From positions 1 through 64,000 of the forward strand of contig JACXUM010000010.1 of NCBI GenBank assembly GCA_014763895.1: 64,000 nt of DNA. The letters run 5' to 3'. Positions 35,860-44,935 of the stretch are shown here, one piece after another. The first letter of the stretch is position 1; the number at the start of each line of letters is the position of its first letter. The DNA is from Campylobacterales bacterium. GTDB taxonomy: Bacteria > Campylobacterota > Campylobacteria > Campylobacterales > Sulfurovaceae. The notes beneath the pieces are model-generated. The model was given only the letters and a program-made list of their open reading frames with translations. It was not told where the DNA came from and made no database searches. Position numbers and translations under genes: made by a program.

Positions 35860-36554
35860 GAAATACCGCCTAGTTTCTTGCTTTGTTTACGGTTGAAGAT
35901 ATAAACACCCAGCAGGACCATGAAGCTGATGATGACCATGATGGCACTGTAAATATGTGCAGTGGTATAATCCATGATCTCCACCATTTCATAGATCGCT
36001 ACCGAAGCGACCTTGGTCTCCTCGGGGATACTTCCTCCCACCATCAGTACGACTCCGAACTCTCCTACGGTATGAGCAAAGGTAACGATAATGGCTGTCA
36101 TAAGGGCCGGTTTAATGTTGGGAAGTGCCACTTTTATCATAGTCATCCATTTGCTTTTACCGCTGATGTAGGCTGCTTCAAGCATATTATTGTTCAGGCT
36201 TTCAAATCCACTCTGTAATGGCTGTACCATGAAAGGAAGGCTGTAAAAACAGCTGGCGATCACCAACCCCGTGAAATTGAAGACCAGTTTGATCCCGAAG
36301 GTCTCTTCAAAAAAAGAACCGATAGGCGAATTGTAAGAAAGCGCCCAGAGGATATAGAACCCTAGTACCGAAGGTGGCAATACAATCGGCAACGCGGTGA
36401 ACGCTTCTAAAAACGGTTTGAGCTTTGATCTGGTCTGTGATAGATACCACGCAAGCGGCAAAGCGATTGCAAACAAGATCAAAGTGGTGATGCCTGCCAG
36501 TTTAAAGGAAAGAAAGAAAGGACCGAATTCGATAGTGGAAAAGAGTTGGTTCAT
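35856..36554 (-). CDS. modB: Molybdate ABC transporter permease ModB
   Basis: 232 residues, five to six membrane segments. EAAYISGKSKWMTMIKVALPNIKPAL and AHTVGEFGVVLMVGGSIPEETKVASVAIY are classic ModB motifs. Its start overlaps the Mop-protein stop and its end overlaps modC. It forms the channel for molybdate. Confidence 0.92.
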   Translation of the reverse strand: MNQLFSTIEFGPFFLSFKLAGITTLILFAIALPLAWYLSQTRSKLKPFLEAFTALPIVLPPSVLGFYILWALSYNSPIGSFFEETFGIKLVFNFTGLVIASCFYSLPFMVQPLQSGFESLNNNMLEAAYISGKSKWMTMIKVALPNIKPALMTAIIVTFAHTVGEFGVVLMVGGSIPEETKVASVAIYEMVEIMDYTTAHIYSAIMVIISFMVLLGVYIFNRKQSKKLGGIS

Positions 36555-36949
36555 GGGAGCACCTCTACGATAGAGAGTTCGGTAGCCTTGATCAAAGCGA
36601 TAACCTTTCCTCCTATTTCAAGAGCCAATCTTTTAGACGAAGAAACCGTAATGAGAGACTCGACGCGATTGCCTGAGATGTCCAAAGTGATACGTGAAAG
36701 CAACTCTCCATTCTCTATAGCAATGATTCTTGCCGAAAGCTGATTGGAGTAACTGAGCATCCCTGAAAAATCCTTGCCGATAGCAACATGGGACGGGTTG
36801 ACACTGAGTATGCAGCGTGACCCTATATTGACATTTTCGTCCAGATCCAGGCTGACCATCGAAAGTTTTTGACCGTTCAGATCAAAGCTGATAATGCAAA
36901 GACCTTGTATACAGTTAACCTGATCGATCCTAGCTGTGAGTCTACTCAT
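36551..36949 (-). CDS. Mop/TOBE-domain protein within the mod operon
   Basis: 132 residues, two Mop-like beta domains (about 1-65 and 70-132; LSARIIAIENGELLSRITLDI in the second). Mop domains bind molybdate and either store it or act in regulation. It overlaps modA upstream by eight bases and modB downstream by four, so it is made in step with the transporter. Confidence 0.8.
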   Translation of the reverse strand: MSRLTARIDQVNCIQGLCIISFDLNGQKLSMVSLDLDENVNIGSRCILSVNPSHVAIGKDFSGMLSYSNQLSARIIAIENGELLSRITLDISGNRVESLITVSSSKRLALEIGGKVIALIKATELSIVEVLP

Positions 36950-37691
36950 GCACCAAATATCCGTAAGCTTTGAAGATTGCTTTGGCTTCTTTACTCATGA
37001 TAAAGTCATAGAAAGCTTTTGCTTCAGAATTGTTTTCACCGTGTTTAAGCATCACGACCCCTTGATCGATTGGAGTATAAAGCGAAGGATCTACGTCAAC
37101 ATAGGCTTTACCTTCTTCATACTTTATCATATCTTTGCTTTTCATGGAAGATTTTGCCACGAAACCGATTTCAGCAGCCGTGATGGTATATTGTACCGCC
37201 TGAGTGATGCTTTCACCGTAAACGAATTTGCCTTCTACCTTTTCAAGCAGTCCTGTTTTGGTGAGGGCTTCGATAGCCGCTTTCCCGTACGGTGCACTTT
37301 TTGGATTGGCGATAGCGATTTTGTTAATGCCGGCATCCGTCACGACACTGATCCCTTTGGAAAGATCGAATCCTTTGATACTAAACAAGGCAAGTGCACC
37401 CTGGGCATAGACCTGTGGTTCATTCATGGCGATCTTTTTCTCATAGAGCGAGTGGGGGAATGTCATATCCGCGCTCATGAATACATCAAAGGGTGCGCCG
37501 TTAGCGATCTGGGCGGTGAGCTTTCCGCTGCTTCCAAGCAGTACGGTAACCTTGGTATCCGGATGGGTCTTGGCAAATTCCTGCTGCAAAGCTTCCATGG
37601 CCGCAGTGACGTTGGCCGCAACGGCGATTTTGATCTCTCCCGCATAAAGGTTTGCTGCGAGGAAGAGTAGTGATAAAAGCAGTTTTTTCAT
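36942..37691 (-). CDS. modA: Molybdate-binding periplasmic protein ModA
   Basis: 249 residues with signal peptide 1-18 (LLLSLLFLAANLYAGE). ModA features: IKIAVAANVTAAMEALQQEFAK, LLGSSGKLTAQIANGAPFDVFMSAD and IANPKSAPYGKAAIEAL. It delivers molybdate to ModB. The ATG is preceded by AAAAGGAC on the minus strand. Confidence 0.93.
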   Translation of the reverse strand: MKKLLLSLLFLAANLYAGEIKIAVAANVTAAMEALQQEFAKTHPDTKVTVLLGSSGKLTAQIANGAPFDVFMSADMTFPHSLYEKKIAMNEPQVYAQGALALFSIKGFDLSKGISVVTDAGINKIAIANPKSAPYGKAAIEALTKTGLLEKVEGKFVYGESITQAVQYTITAAEIGFVAKSSMKSKDMIKYEEGKAYVDVDPSLYTPIDQGVVMLKHGENNSEAKAFYDFIMSKEAKAIFKAYGYLVHE

Positions 37692-37708
37692 CGGTTTGTC
37701 CTTTTAGT

Positions 37709-38131
37709 TTAGTTTTTGGCGATCATGATATCGGTTGATTTGATAATAGCAACGGCTTTTTGCCCTGGGATAAGGCCAAGTTCTTTTGCCGATTCATTGG
37801 TGATGATAGAAATGATGTGTTCCCCCCCTTCCAGCAGTAAGGTTACTTCGGTATTGACCGCACCTTTGGTTACCTTTTCAATCATTCCCTCGAGTTGGTT
37901 GCGCGCACTGATCCCGTCAATGTGTCCTGTTGCGATCATGACATGGGATGCTTTAAAAAATGCCATGACGTCATCTCCTTTGAGAAGATTCATGGATTCG
38001 GCACTTGTATGTGTTATGACTGAAGTGAGTTTTGCTCCTTTGGATGTCATAAGCGAAATTCTGACGTTGACGATACCTGTATCGATCGCTGAGATGGTTG
38101 CTGTCAGTTGGTTTCTTGCACTGATTTTCAC
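37709..38131 (-). CDS. Molbindin-like protein with two Mop domains
   Basis: 140 residues, GTG start with AAAGGAG before it. Two Mop domains, each beginning SARNQL (KISARNQLTATISAID and GISARNQLEGMIEKVT). Such small proteins bind molybdate in the cytoplasm and are thought to buffer it. It lies between the porin and modA in the same orientation. Confidence 0.87.
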   Translation of the reverse strand: MKISARNQLTATISAIDTGIVNVRISLMTSKGAKLTSVITHTSAESMNLLKGDDVMAFFKASHVMIATGHIDGISARNQLEGMIEKVTKGAVNTEVTLLLEGGEHIISIITNESAKELGLIPGQKAVAIIKSTDIMIAKN

Positions 38132-38151
38132 AAAATACTCCTTTGTTTAGA

Positions 38152-39633
38152 TTAAAACAGATAGTTGACTTCGAATCTTAGATCCGTATAAGACGGATCG
38201 GCCTTGATGCCTCCGCCTGTGGTGACGGTATCGTCATCCCCGTTGACAAATCCCATACGGATCTTGGCATAAAGATTCGGTATGGATTTGTAGCTCTTGA
38301 TCAGGTCGATCGTAAAGGCGTTGCTGTCTGCCTGAACACCGGGTTTGGCATCATCGAAGTTCTGGATGGCATACCCAACCTTGGTTTGAAGTCCTTCGAC
38401 CAGTCCGGCCTTGCCCAGATCATATCCGCCGTATACCGCAGCGGTTTTAGTGTTAGCATTCCAGTTGTACTGTCCCATCATCCGGGTGTATCCGGCTGTC
38501 GGGAACCCTCTCCAAGGAGCGATCAGGTCGCCCTCGTCAAATACTTTCGTATAGCCTATCCCTGCCATCCAGATACCTTGTGCAAGTTCGACCTTTGCAC
38601 CGAAAAGTCCTCCATCCAAATTGCTAGGGTCATTATATCCTACAGTGTTAACTGCAAGGTTGGCACCACCGATGGTACCTGCACCATCATCCATCTGGTG
38701 CATATAGCGTAGACCTGGGGTCAGGGTCATGCCCCCAGGAAGGCTGAAGGCATAGGCTGCGTCAATCGTAGCCGAAGAGATAAGATCGGGAACGGCAGTA
38801 TAGTTGAGCATCACTGTGAGGTCTTTGATCGAGGTATTGGTCGCTTCAAGGATTACCAGACGGTCATTGATCCCCGCTGCACGCAATTTGGAAAGGGTCA
38901 GCCCTTTGTGCATGGCCCCGTCATCGTTCTCATCCCAGCTTCCGTGAGGATCGCTTAGAGTATCTTCCCCATAGGCAAGCAGATGGGAAAAGGTCTCATG
39001 GTCTCTGAGCTTCTCTTTGGTCAGGAATGCAGCCTTGAACTGAGTATTCGGTAAGAAAGAAGACTCAAGTGCGGCACCTTCAAAGGTGTTGGGGATCATC
39101 TTGGTGTCATTGCTTGCAGTTAAAAAGCTTTCGACTATCTGTCGGCCTGCTTTGAAAGAAAGAGCTTCGTTTCTGTACTCAAGATAGGCCTGCGCAAGAG
39201 AGAGCATTTCAAACCCGTCGCCATTAGCTACCTTATAGCGTGAGAAAACATCCTTGCCCGCTTTGGCAAATCCTACATCTTCTGCATCCATATGCCACGG
39301 GTTGTAAGAGCTGTAAAGTCCCGCCGTAAACCCAAAGCCGCTCAAGTAGGCGCTTTTATAGAGCATGCTCATCCCGATCGCGCTCGCCCAGTTATCCTGG
39401 TTTTTAGCGGTTTGGGTTCCCCAGATATGTTTGAAACTATTGAAACGGAGACGCCCGTAGAACTCTCCCTTTTCAAACATTTCTGCAAAATTTTCTGCAG
39501 AGCCCGGAGTGACATTGAACACTTCGGTACTGTTTGCCTTCAATGTACGCTTTGGCGCAGCACTATCCCCCGCATTGGCCTGTGACACAAGAAGCATCGC
39601 TGATGCGATCAGACCGGTTCTTAAAAACTTCAT
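38152..39633 (-). CDS. Outer-membrane porin heading the molybdate operon
   Basis: 493 residues. Signal peptide 1-21 (ASAMLLVSQANAGD). The barrel resembles the OprD/Opr-type porins of Campylobacterota (FYGRLRFNSFKHIWGT, LAQAYLEYRNEALSFKAGRQIVES, ending RFEVNYLF with C-terminal Phe). Its gene is first behind a promoter covered by a ModE-type palindrome, with the Mop protein 20 bases downstream. A role in letting molybdate through the outer membrane is inferred from position only. Confidence 0.78.
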   Translation of the reverse strand: MKFLRTGLIASAMLLVSQANAGDSAAPKRTLKANSTEVFNVTPGSAENFAEMFEKGEFYGRLRFNSFKHIWGTQTAKNQDNWASAIGMSMLYKSAYLSGFGFTAGLYSSYNPWHMDAEDVGFAKAGKDVFSRYKVANGDGFEMLSLAQAYLEYRNEALSFKAGRQIVESFLTASNDTKMIPNTFEGAALESSFLPNTQFKAAFLTKEKLRDHETFSHLLAYGEDTLSDPHGSWDENDDGAMHKGLTLSKLRAAGINDRLVILEATNTSIKDLTVMLNYTAVPDLISSATIDAAYAFSLPGGMTLTPGLRYMHQMDDGAGTIGGANLAVNTVGYNDPSNLDGGLFGAKVELAQGIWMAGIGYTKVFDEGDLIAPWRGFPTAGYTRMMGQYNWNANTKTAAVYGGYDLGKAGLVEGLQTKVGYAIQNFDDAKPGVQADSNAFTIDLIKSYKSIPNLYAKIRMGFVNGDDDTVTTGGGIKADPSYTDLRFEVNYLF

Positions 39634-39642
39634 CGTATTCCT

Positions 39643-39662
39643 TTATATACTTTTATATATAA
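39643..39662 (-). promoter_or_regulatory. Possible second ModE-like palindrome in the porin leader
   Basis: TTATATA, six bases, TATATAA, located 10-30 bases before the porin start codon on the minus strand and flanked by ACG on one side. Weaker than the upstream site and A/T-rich, so chance is possible. Confidence 0.35.
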
Positions 39663-39704
39663 CGCATTATGTAATGAATAATCTATTCCTCATTTGAGAA
39701 GGGA

Positions 39705-39736
39705 ATTATATCGTTATATAACTTAAAATATAACGA
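39705..39736 (-). promoter_or_regulatory. ModE-type operator overlapping the porin-mod promoter
   Basis: Perfect palindrome TCGTTATAT (39711-39719), eight bases, ATATAACGA (39728-39736), like the E. coli ModE site (CGTTATAT-type arms). On the minus strand TATAAT at 39710-39705 abuts the palindrome, so bound ModE would cover the -35 region and block transcription when molybdate is abundant. Confidence 0.82.
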
Positions 39737-39779
39737 AAAAATACATTATGAAACAATTTTGTCACGGTAATGAAACAAC

Positions 39780-40568
39780 TTATACTGCGAGCAGTGCACT
39801 GGAGGTATCGAACAATGCCCAAATGTTTTGGCCCACTGTTAGTTTTTTGTCAAAGAGCTCTTTTGTCGGAACGGAGACAACCAGTTTGTGTGTTTTCCCG
39901 ACCGCTACGGTTACTTCGCTTCGGAGGGCTTCTTCGTTGACCTCAAGAATGGTCCCTTCGAGAATATTTTGGGTTTCAACTTTATCGGGTTTGGTAGAGT
40001 ATAGAGATACCCAACTGGCTTTCAGCAGGATATAGATGGCATTTCCTTTTTGGATATTCATCTCTCTGAGGCTTTGTAAAGTGATGGTAACGACAACATC
40101 AATACCCGGTTCAACGGATAGTATGACATTGGCCTGACTGTCATCGAGCCGTATCTCATTTACCGTACCAAGAATCTGGTTTCTGGCGCTGGTACGCAAG
40201 GTCAATTTGGAAATAAAAGCAGAGAGTTTTTTCGGGTCGTCGGTATAGTGTTCAAGGGCTTCAAAAAAGATATTTTGTGCCTGTTCAATTTCCTTATAAA
40301 GAGTAATGTATTCCAGACCTTTTGGAGTAAGTTTTGTTCCGCCACCGCCTTTACCGCCGGTAGAACGTGTTACAAGGGGCTCTTCGGATAGTGTATTGAT
40401 CGCATCGATGGTATCCCAAGCAGCTTTATAACTCATTTTCATGGTTTTTGCCGCACCAGAGATAGAGCCTGTATGATGGATCTGTTCAAGGAGTTCAATA
40501 CGGCCTTTTCCCAAAAAGTTCTGTTTTGCTTTGCTGATCCAAAGTCTGCCGTCGATGTGGTTATGCAT
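39780..40568 (-). CDS. modE: Molybdate-dependent regulator ModE
   Basis: 262 residues. Winged-helix domain at 20-110 (HHTGSISGAAKTMKMSYKAAWDTIDAIN, GGKGGGGTKLTPKGLEYI is diagnostic of ModE) and two Mop domains in the C-terminal half (TSARNQILGTVNEIRLDD; EGTILEVNEEALRSEVTVAV). ModE binds molybdate and represses uptake genes. Strong ribosome site GGAGGGAC before ATG. It lies just upstream of the operator it is expected to bind. Confidence 0.93.
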   Translation of the reverse strand: MHNHIDGRLWISKAKQNFLGKGRIELLEQIHHTGSISGAAKTMKMSYKAAWDTIDAINTLSEEPLVTRSTGGKGGGGTKLTPKGLEYITLYKEIEQAQNIFFEALEHYTDDPKKLSAFISKLTLRTSARNQILGTVNEIRLDDSQANVILSVEPGIDVVVTITLQSLREMNIQKGNAIYILLKASWVSLYSTKPDKVETQNILEGTILEVNEEALRSEVTVAVGKTHKLVVSVPTKELFDKKLTVGQNIWALFDTSSALLAV

Positions 40569-40705
40569 TGAAGTCCCTCCTACAATTTAATGCTAAGCGT
40601 ATGCAATATAATAAGATAGGATTTGAAATGAATTAAAATGAAAATAATCTATCTTTGTGATTTTGTAAAAGTATATCGAAAAAAAGGGGATTTTTACTGA
40701 GGTTG

Positions 40706-40780
40706 TTGGTGACCCCAAGGAGACTCGAACTCCTGTAACCAGGATGAAAACCTGGGATCCTTACCGCTAGACGATGGGGC
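40706..40780 (-). tRNA. tRNA-Glu (TTC), copy 1
   Basis: 75 nt on the minus strand with encoded CCA. Acceptor GGCCCCA / TGGGGTC (one G-U), anticodon loop TTTTCAT between CCAGG and CCTGG (anticodon TTC), T arm with GGAGTTCGAGTCTCC. Confidence 0.95.
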
Positions 40781-40812
40781 CAACAAAACTTATAAGAAAA
40801 AACAAGCTAAAA

Positions 40813-40887
40813 TGGTGACCCCAAGGAGACTCGAACTCCTGTAACCAGGATGAAAACCTGGGATCCTTACCGCTAGACGATGGGGCC
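40813..40887 (-). tRNA. tRNA-Glu (TTC), copy 2
   Basis: 75 nt, identical to the neighbouring copy, 32 bases away and in the same orientation. Tandem duplication, probably co-transcribed. Confidence 0.95.
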
Positions 40888-40975
40888 ATTCATAACTTGT
40901 GGACGGAATTATATAAGTTAAATGCTTAAAAAAAAATTAAATTAATAGAAAAACAAGAAAGGAATAGGAATAAGA

Positions 40976-41461
40976 ATGAAGTATTTTTTAGTTTTTTTAT
41001 CGGTGGCTGTATGGCTTTTGAGTGCCTGTGCACCAAAGCAGTATCAAGTCCAGCAGCCTGCGATGATCGTATTTAAGACCCCTACATTGCGGTATGCGGA
41101 CCTTGGCTTTATCTATGAAAGTGACACAGAGGTAAAAGTGGAGATATACAGTAATGCCCAGCCGTTGATGGCGTTACAGATTTCGGGTACAAATATTTGC
41201 ATGAGTAGCTTGGCATGTATGTCCAAAGCGCAATTCAACCAAAAAATACTTTCCCAATATTATCCGGCTGAACTGCTTGAACAGATTTTTAAAGGCCGGC
41301 CGATATTTGAAGGAGTACAAATGGAAAAAAACCGTAACGGCTTTACACAGAAGATCACTGCTGATGGCAAATATGGGATCGAATACAGTGTTTTCAATAA
41401 AGAAATACTTTTCCGTGATACAATCAACGATATACTTATCAAAGTCAAAAAACAAGGATAA
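40976..41461 (+). CDS. Lipoprotein of unknown function
   Basis: 161 residues. Lipoprotein signal with lipobox LLSAC (Cys 18). The mature part begins [27 protein letters not shown] and has a Cys pair ([11 protein letters not shown]). Similar small lipoproteins occur upstream of nfo in Campylobacterota, but I know of no function. It is probably in the outer or inner membrane. Five bases separate it from nfo. Confidence 0.78.
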   Translation: MKYFLVFLSVAVWLLSACAPKQYQVQQPAMIVFKTPTLRYADLGFIYESDTEVKVEIYSNAQPLMALQISGTNICMSSLACMSKAQFNQKILSQYYPAELLEQIFKGRPIFEGVQMEKNRNGFTQKITADGKYGIEYSVFNKEILFRDTINDILIKVKKQG

Positions 41462-41466
41462 TCATA

Positions 41467-42354
41467 ATGAAATTTGTCGGGGCACATGTCAGTGCAAGCG
41501 GCGGAGTGGAAAATGCGCCTTTAAATGCGATGGCTATTGGAGCAAAGGCCTTTGCACTCTTTACAAAGAACCAAAGACAATGGATTGCTAAACCTTTAGA
41601 GGCAAGCAGTATTGATGCATTTCATAAAAATATGGAGCTTTCAGGGATATTGCCAAAACATGTATTGCCGCATGACAGTTATCTGATCAACCTGGGGCAC
41701 CCGGAAGTTGACAAGCTGGAAAAATCGCGGGAAGCCTTCATTGATGAGATAGAGCGTTGTCGTGTTCTAGGACTTGACAAACTCAACTTTCATCCCGGAT
41801 CCCATTTAGCAAAAATTGCGAAAAAAGAGCCTCATTATGATGATCTGCTAATGGAAGCAGAACTGCAGTGTCTGGATGTGATCGCAGAATCAATGAACAG
41901 AGCCATTGAAGCGACCAAAGACTCTAGCGTCAAACTGGTCATCGAAAATACCGCAGGACAGGGAAGTAACCTGGGATATAGATTTGAACAGCTTGGCTAT
42001 CTCATCGAAAGAATAGAGGATAAGAGCAGGGTGGGGATCTGTCTGGATACCTGCCATATGTTTACTTCAGGATATGACATCCGCACAAAAGAAGCCTATG
42101 AAGAGACGATGGATGCATTTGGTCGAATCGTAGGGTTTAAGTATCTTGGCGGTATGCATATCAATGATTCCAAGCCCAAACTCGGCTCAAAAGTGGACCG
42201 CCATGATTCTTTGGGTAAAGGGGAGATCGGCTGGGATGCTTTTGGGTTCATTATGAACGATCCGAGGATGGATGATATCCCCTTGATACTTGAGACGATC
42301 GATGAATCGATATGGGCAGAGGAGATCAAGGCGCTATATGCGTTGGTAAAGTAG
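41467..42354 (+). CDS. nfo: Endonuclease IV
   Basis: 295 residues. AP-endonuclease family 2 TIM barrel with zinc ligands in [55 protein letters not shown] and ILETID. It cuts DNA at abasic sites. AAGGATAATCAT precedes the ATG. Confidence 0.95.
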   Translation: MKFVGAHVSASGGVENAPLNAMAIGAKAFALFTKNQRQWIAKPLEASSIDAFHKNMELSGILPKHVLPHDSYLINLGHPEVDKLEKSREAFIDEIERCRVLGLDKLNFHPGSHLAKIAKKEPHYDDLLMEAELQCLDVIAESMNRAIEATKDSSVKLVIENTAGQGSNLGYRFEQLGYLIERIEDKSRVGICLDTCHMFTSGYDIRTKEAYEETMDAFGRIVGFKYLGGMHINDSKPKLGSKVDRHDSLGKGEIGWDAFGFIMNDPRMDDIPLILETIDESIWAEEIKALYALVK

Positions 42355-42450
42355 CATAGGACGTTGTTCCTATGGATTTGTTTGAGTATCCTGTAGTGGG
42401 TATTCAAATAAGTTCATGGAGAGCATGGACATTCATCGAGGAGGAAGAAG

Positions 42451-43704
42451 ATGAAAAAAATCATGGCTGGGATGATAATGGGGTCATTGCTCTTTTTTGC
42501 AGGATGCGGTGATCTCCATCAGCCGGTGAACGAGCAGGTTGACGGTGGAGAGGTTGTTGTCGATCTTGACGGCAACACGATCAAGCAGTCGTTACTGGCT
42601 GCAAGTTTCCCGGGGGTTGACGAAAATACAACGGTTTGTGGCTATAAGGCGTTTAAGATCCCATATATTACTACCGATGAAGAGGGCAATGAAGTAGCAG
42701 TATCGGGGTTGATGGCCATTCCGACAGGGATATGTGAAGCATTCAATACAATCGGGTTTTCAGTTGTCAGTGATGATCACGGGACGATCTTTAAAAATGC
42801 GGAAGCACCCGTGGTCGATGCAGAGACAAACAATGCCCCTTCAGGTGCGGCGATCATCATGACTTCATTGTCGGCTTTTGTGACGTTGGAGCCGGATTAT
42901 ATCGGTTTTGGGGATTCGAATGACCACTACCATCCTTTTGTACTGAAAAAATCGCTGGCTAATGCAACGGTTGATTTTATTGTGGCGGCACGTGAATTTG
43001 CGTTGAAAAACAATATCCGCCTAAACGGTCAGCTTTACTTGACCGGTTACAGCGAAGGGGGATTTGCAGCCATGGCAACCTTGCAGAAGATTGAAATGGA
43101 ACATTTGGATATAAACGTAACGCTTGCAGCACCGATGGCGGGCCCTTATGATATGAATACCAGTGCTTTTGGCGTTTTGAGCCAACCAACCTTGGTTGTT
43201 CCATCGTTCGTTGCAGATATCGGGTATGCGTATGCAAAAGCCTCTCATCAGCCCCTTGATTCGGTGTTCAATGAACCGTATGGTTCCAAGCTCGATAGTT
43301 TGTTTGACGGTTCACTGGATCGTACCGAGATCGATCCGCAGTTGACAACAAAGACAACAGGGGATGATGGGCTCTTTAGGCAAGATTTTCATGATAACTT
43401 CTTTATAGATCCGAATCAATGGTTCAGGCAGGCCGTTGTTGAAAACAGTGTACATGCCTGGGCTCCTCAAACGCGGGTACGGTTGATCCATTGCAGAGGA
43501 GACGAGGTGATCCCTTATACTATGTCACTGTGGACACGGGGAACCATGAAAACAATCAAACCAACCGCAGATGTGGAAGTGGTACCTGTAGAAGATTTTC
43601 TGGGAATACCTTATGATGTAGGGCATGCCGATTGCGGTCCGATCGCTTACGGCGTAGCTGCACAGATCTTTGCAGCTGAAAGAAATGCAACTATTGGATA
43701 TTAG
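42451..43704 (+). CDS. Lipase-like alpha/beta-hydrolase lipoprotein
   Basis: 417 residues. Lipobox FAGC (Cys 19). Alpha/beta-hydrolase fold of the secretory-lipase kind: nucleophile elbow GYSEGGFAAMA (about 195-205) and later acid and His candidates in RLIHCRGDEVIPY and VGHADCGPIAYG. Probably acts on esters at the cell surface. Strong ribosome site GAGGAGGAAGAAG. The FadL-like gene follows after nine bases, so released fatty acids are a plausible product. Confidence 0.72.
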   Translation: MKKIMAGMIMGSLLFFAGCGDLHQPVNEQVDGGEVVVDLDGNTIKQSLLAASFPGVDENTTVCGYKAFKIPYITTDEEGNEVAVSGLMAIPTGICEAFNTIGFSVVSDDHGTIFKNAEAPVVDAETNNAPSGAAIIMTSLSAFVTLEPDYIGFGDSNDHYHPFVLKKSLANATVDFIVAAREFALKNNIRLNGQLYLTGYSEGGFAAMATLQKIEMEHLDINVTLAAPMAGPYDMNTSAFGVLSQPTLVVPSFVADIGYAYAKASHQPLDSVFNEPYGSKLDSLFDGSLDRTEIDPQLTTKTTGDDGLFRQDFHDNFFIDPNQWFRQAVVENSVHAWAPQTRVRLIHCRGDEVIPYTMSLWTRGTMKTIKPTADVEVVPVEDFLGIPYDVGHADCGPIAYGVAAQIFAAERNATIGY

Positions 43705-43713
43705 GAGAAAAAG

Positions 43714-44934
43714 ATGAAAAAAATCATTACACTGAGTATGATGGCTTCTGTCTGTCTGATGGCAGGGGGCTATAAGATCCCCGAACAATCACTCAATTCG
43801 ATGGCTTTGGGAGCGGCGTATGTTGCACATACGACTGAAGCTGATACGGCATATTTCAACCCTGCCAACATGAGTTTTCTGGAAGAATCGCAATATGTGG
43901 AAGGAGGTGTGACATTGGCACATCTACCTTCCAATGTCTACAGTCTTGTCGATCCGTATTCAGGCGAATCCAAAACAGAGAATATCCTGATTCCTGATTT
44001 CCATTATGTATCTGCACCGATGGGTGATGTGCGATGGGGGGTCAGCCTGATTGCACCAGCAGGTCTAACCAAACGATGGGATACCTCTTATCAAAAGCTG
44101 TATGCCGAAGAATTTACGCTTAAAAATCTGGAGCTTAATCCTTCACTTGCATACCGTGTAAATGATCAGTTTAGCGTGGCAGCCGGAGTTCGTATGGTTT
44201 ACAGTGAAGGGATCGTTAACAGTGACGGAAATGATGCCGGGATTCCTGTTAAAAGGGAGATGAAGGGGGATACGGTAGAGTTTGGCTACAATCTTGCAAT
44301 GACCTATAAACCGACTTCGGATATCAATCTTGCAGTGACCTATCGATCAAAGATAGATCTTAATGAAGAGGGACAGGCCAATCTTTACTTTGGAGGTGTC
44401 GGTCAGCAGTATGATGCGGAGGTTTCCGTACCGTTGCCGGCTGCTTTGAATATCGCAGTGAGCAAAACCTGGCAGGATAGGTTTACGTTGGAATTTGATT
44501 ATGAAAAAACCTACTGGTCAAGTTATCAAAACCTGGATTTCAATTATGATCGGCCTATCCAGGCACCGCTACAGCCGATCTTTGACTTCCCTTTGGCAAG
44601 AGACTGGAAAGATACCGATACGTTCAGGATCGGTGCAACGGCGAAGATGGACAATCGGCTAACGGCTATGTTCGGCTTCGCGATCGATGAGACGCCAGTA
44701 CCTGATGAAACGATAGGTTTTGAACTGCCTGACAGTGATGCCAAGATCTTCTCCATGGGATTTAGATATCAGCAGACCAAACAACTCTCATGGGGAGCGG
44801 CAATGTTATATGACAGTAAAGAAAGCCGGACTTTAACTCCAGGAGTTGCCGAAAATGATGTATTGGCGAATGGAGGTACGTTTGATGAAGGCGGGGCATT
44901 CCTGACAACGATAGGTATAGCATACGAGTTCTAA
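43714..44934 (+). CDS. FadL-family outer-membrane transporter
   Basis: 406 residues. Signal peptide 1-19 (MMASVCLMAGGYKIPEQS); the YKIPEQSLNSMALGAAYVAHTTEADTAYFNPANMSF segment is the FadL/OMPP1 hatch signature. The barrel ends in Phe (IGIAYEF). The family moves fatty acids or other hydrophobic compounds across the outer membrane. It is placed between the lipase-like gene and an acyl-CoA ligase, which supports fatty-acid import. Confidence 0.88.
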   Translation: MKKIITLSMMASVCLMAGGYKIPEQSLNSMALGAAYVAHTTEADTAYFNPANMSFLEESQYVEGGVTLAHLPSNVYSLVDPYSGESKTENILIPDFHYVSAPMGDVRWGVSLIAPAGLTKRWDTSYQKLYAEEFTLKNLELNPSLAYRVNDQFSVAAGVRMVYSEGIVNSDGNDAGIPVKREMKGDTVEFGYNLAMTYKPTSDINLAVTYRSKIDLNEEGQANLYFGGVGQQYDAEVSVPLPAALNIAVSKTWQDRFTLEFDYEKTYWSSYQNLDFNYDRPIQAPLQPIFDFPLARDWKDTDTFRIGATAKMDNRLTAMFGFAIDETPVPDETIGFELPDSDAKIFSMGFRYQQTKQLSWGAAMLYDSKESRTLTPGVAENDVLANGGTFDEGGAFLTTIGIAYEF

Positions 44935-44935
44935 G

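Noticed and set aside
39634-39779. Moco-type riboswitch before the molybdate operon
   Set aside because: The leader is only about 65 bases, A/T-rich and lacks stable stems; the DNA palindrome explains control better.
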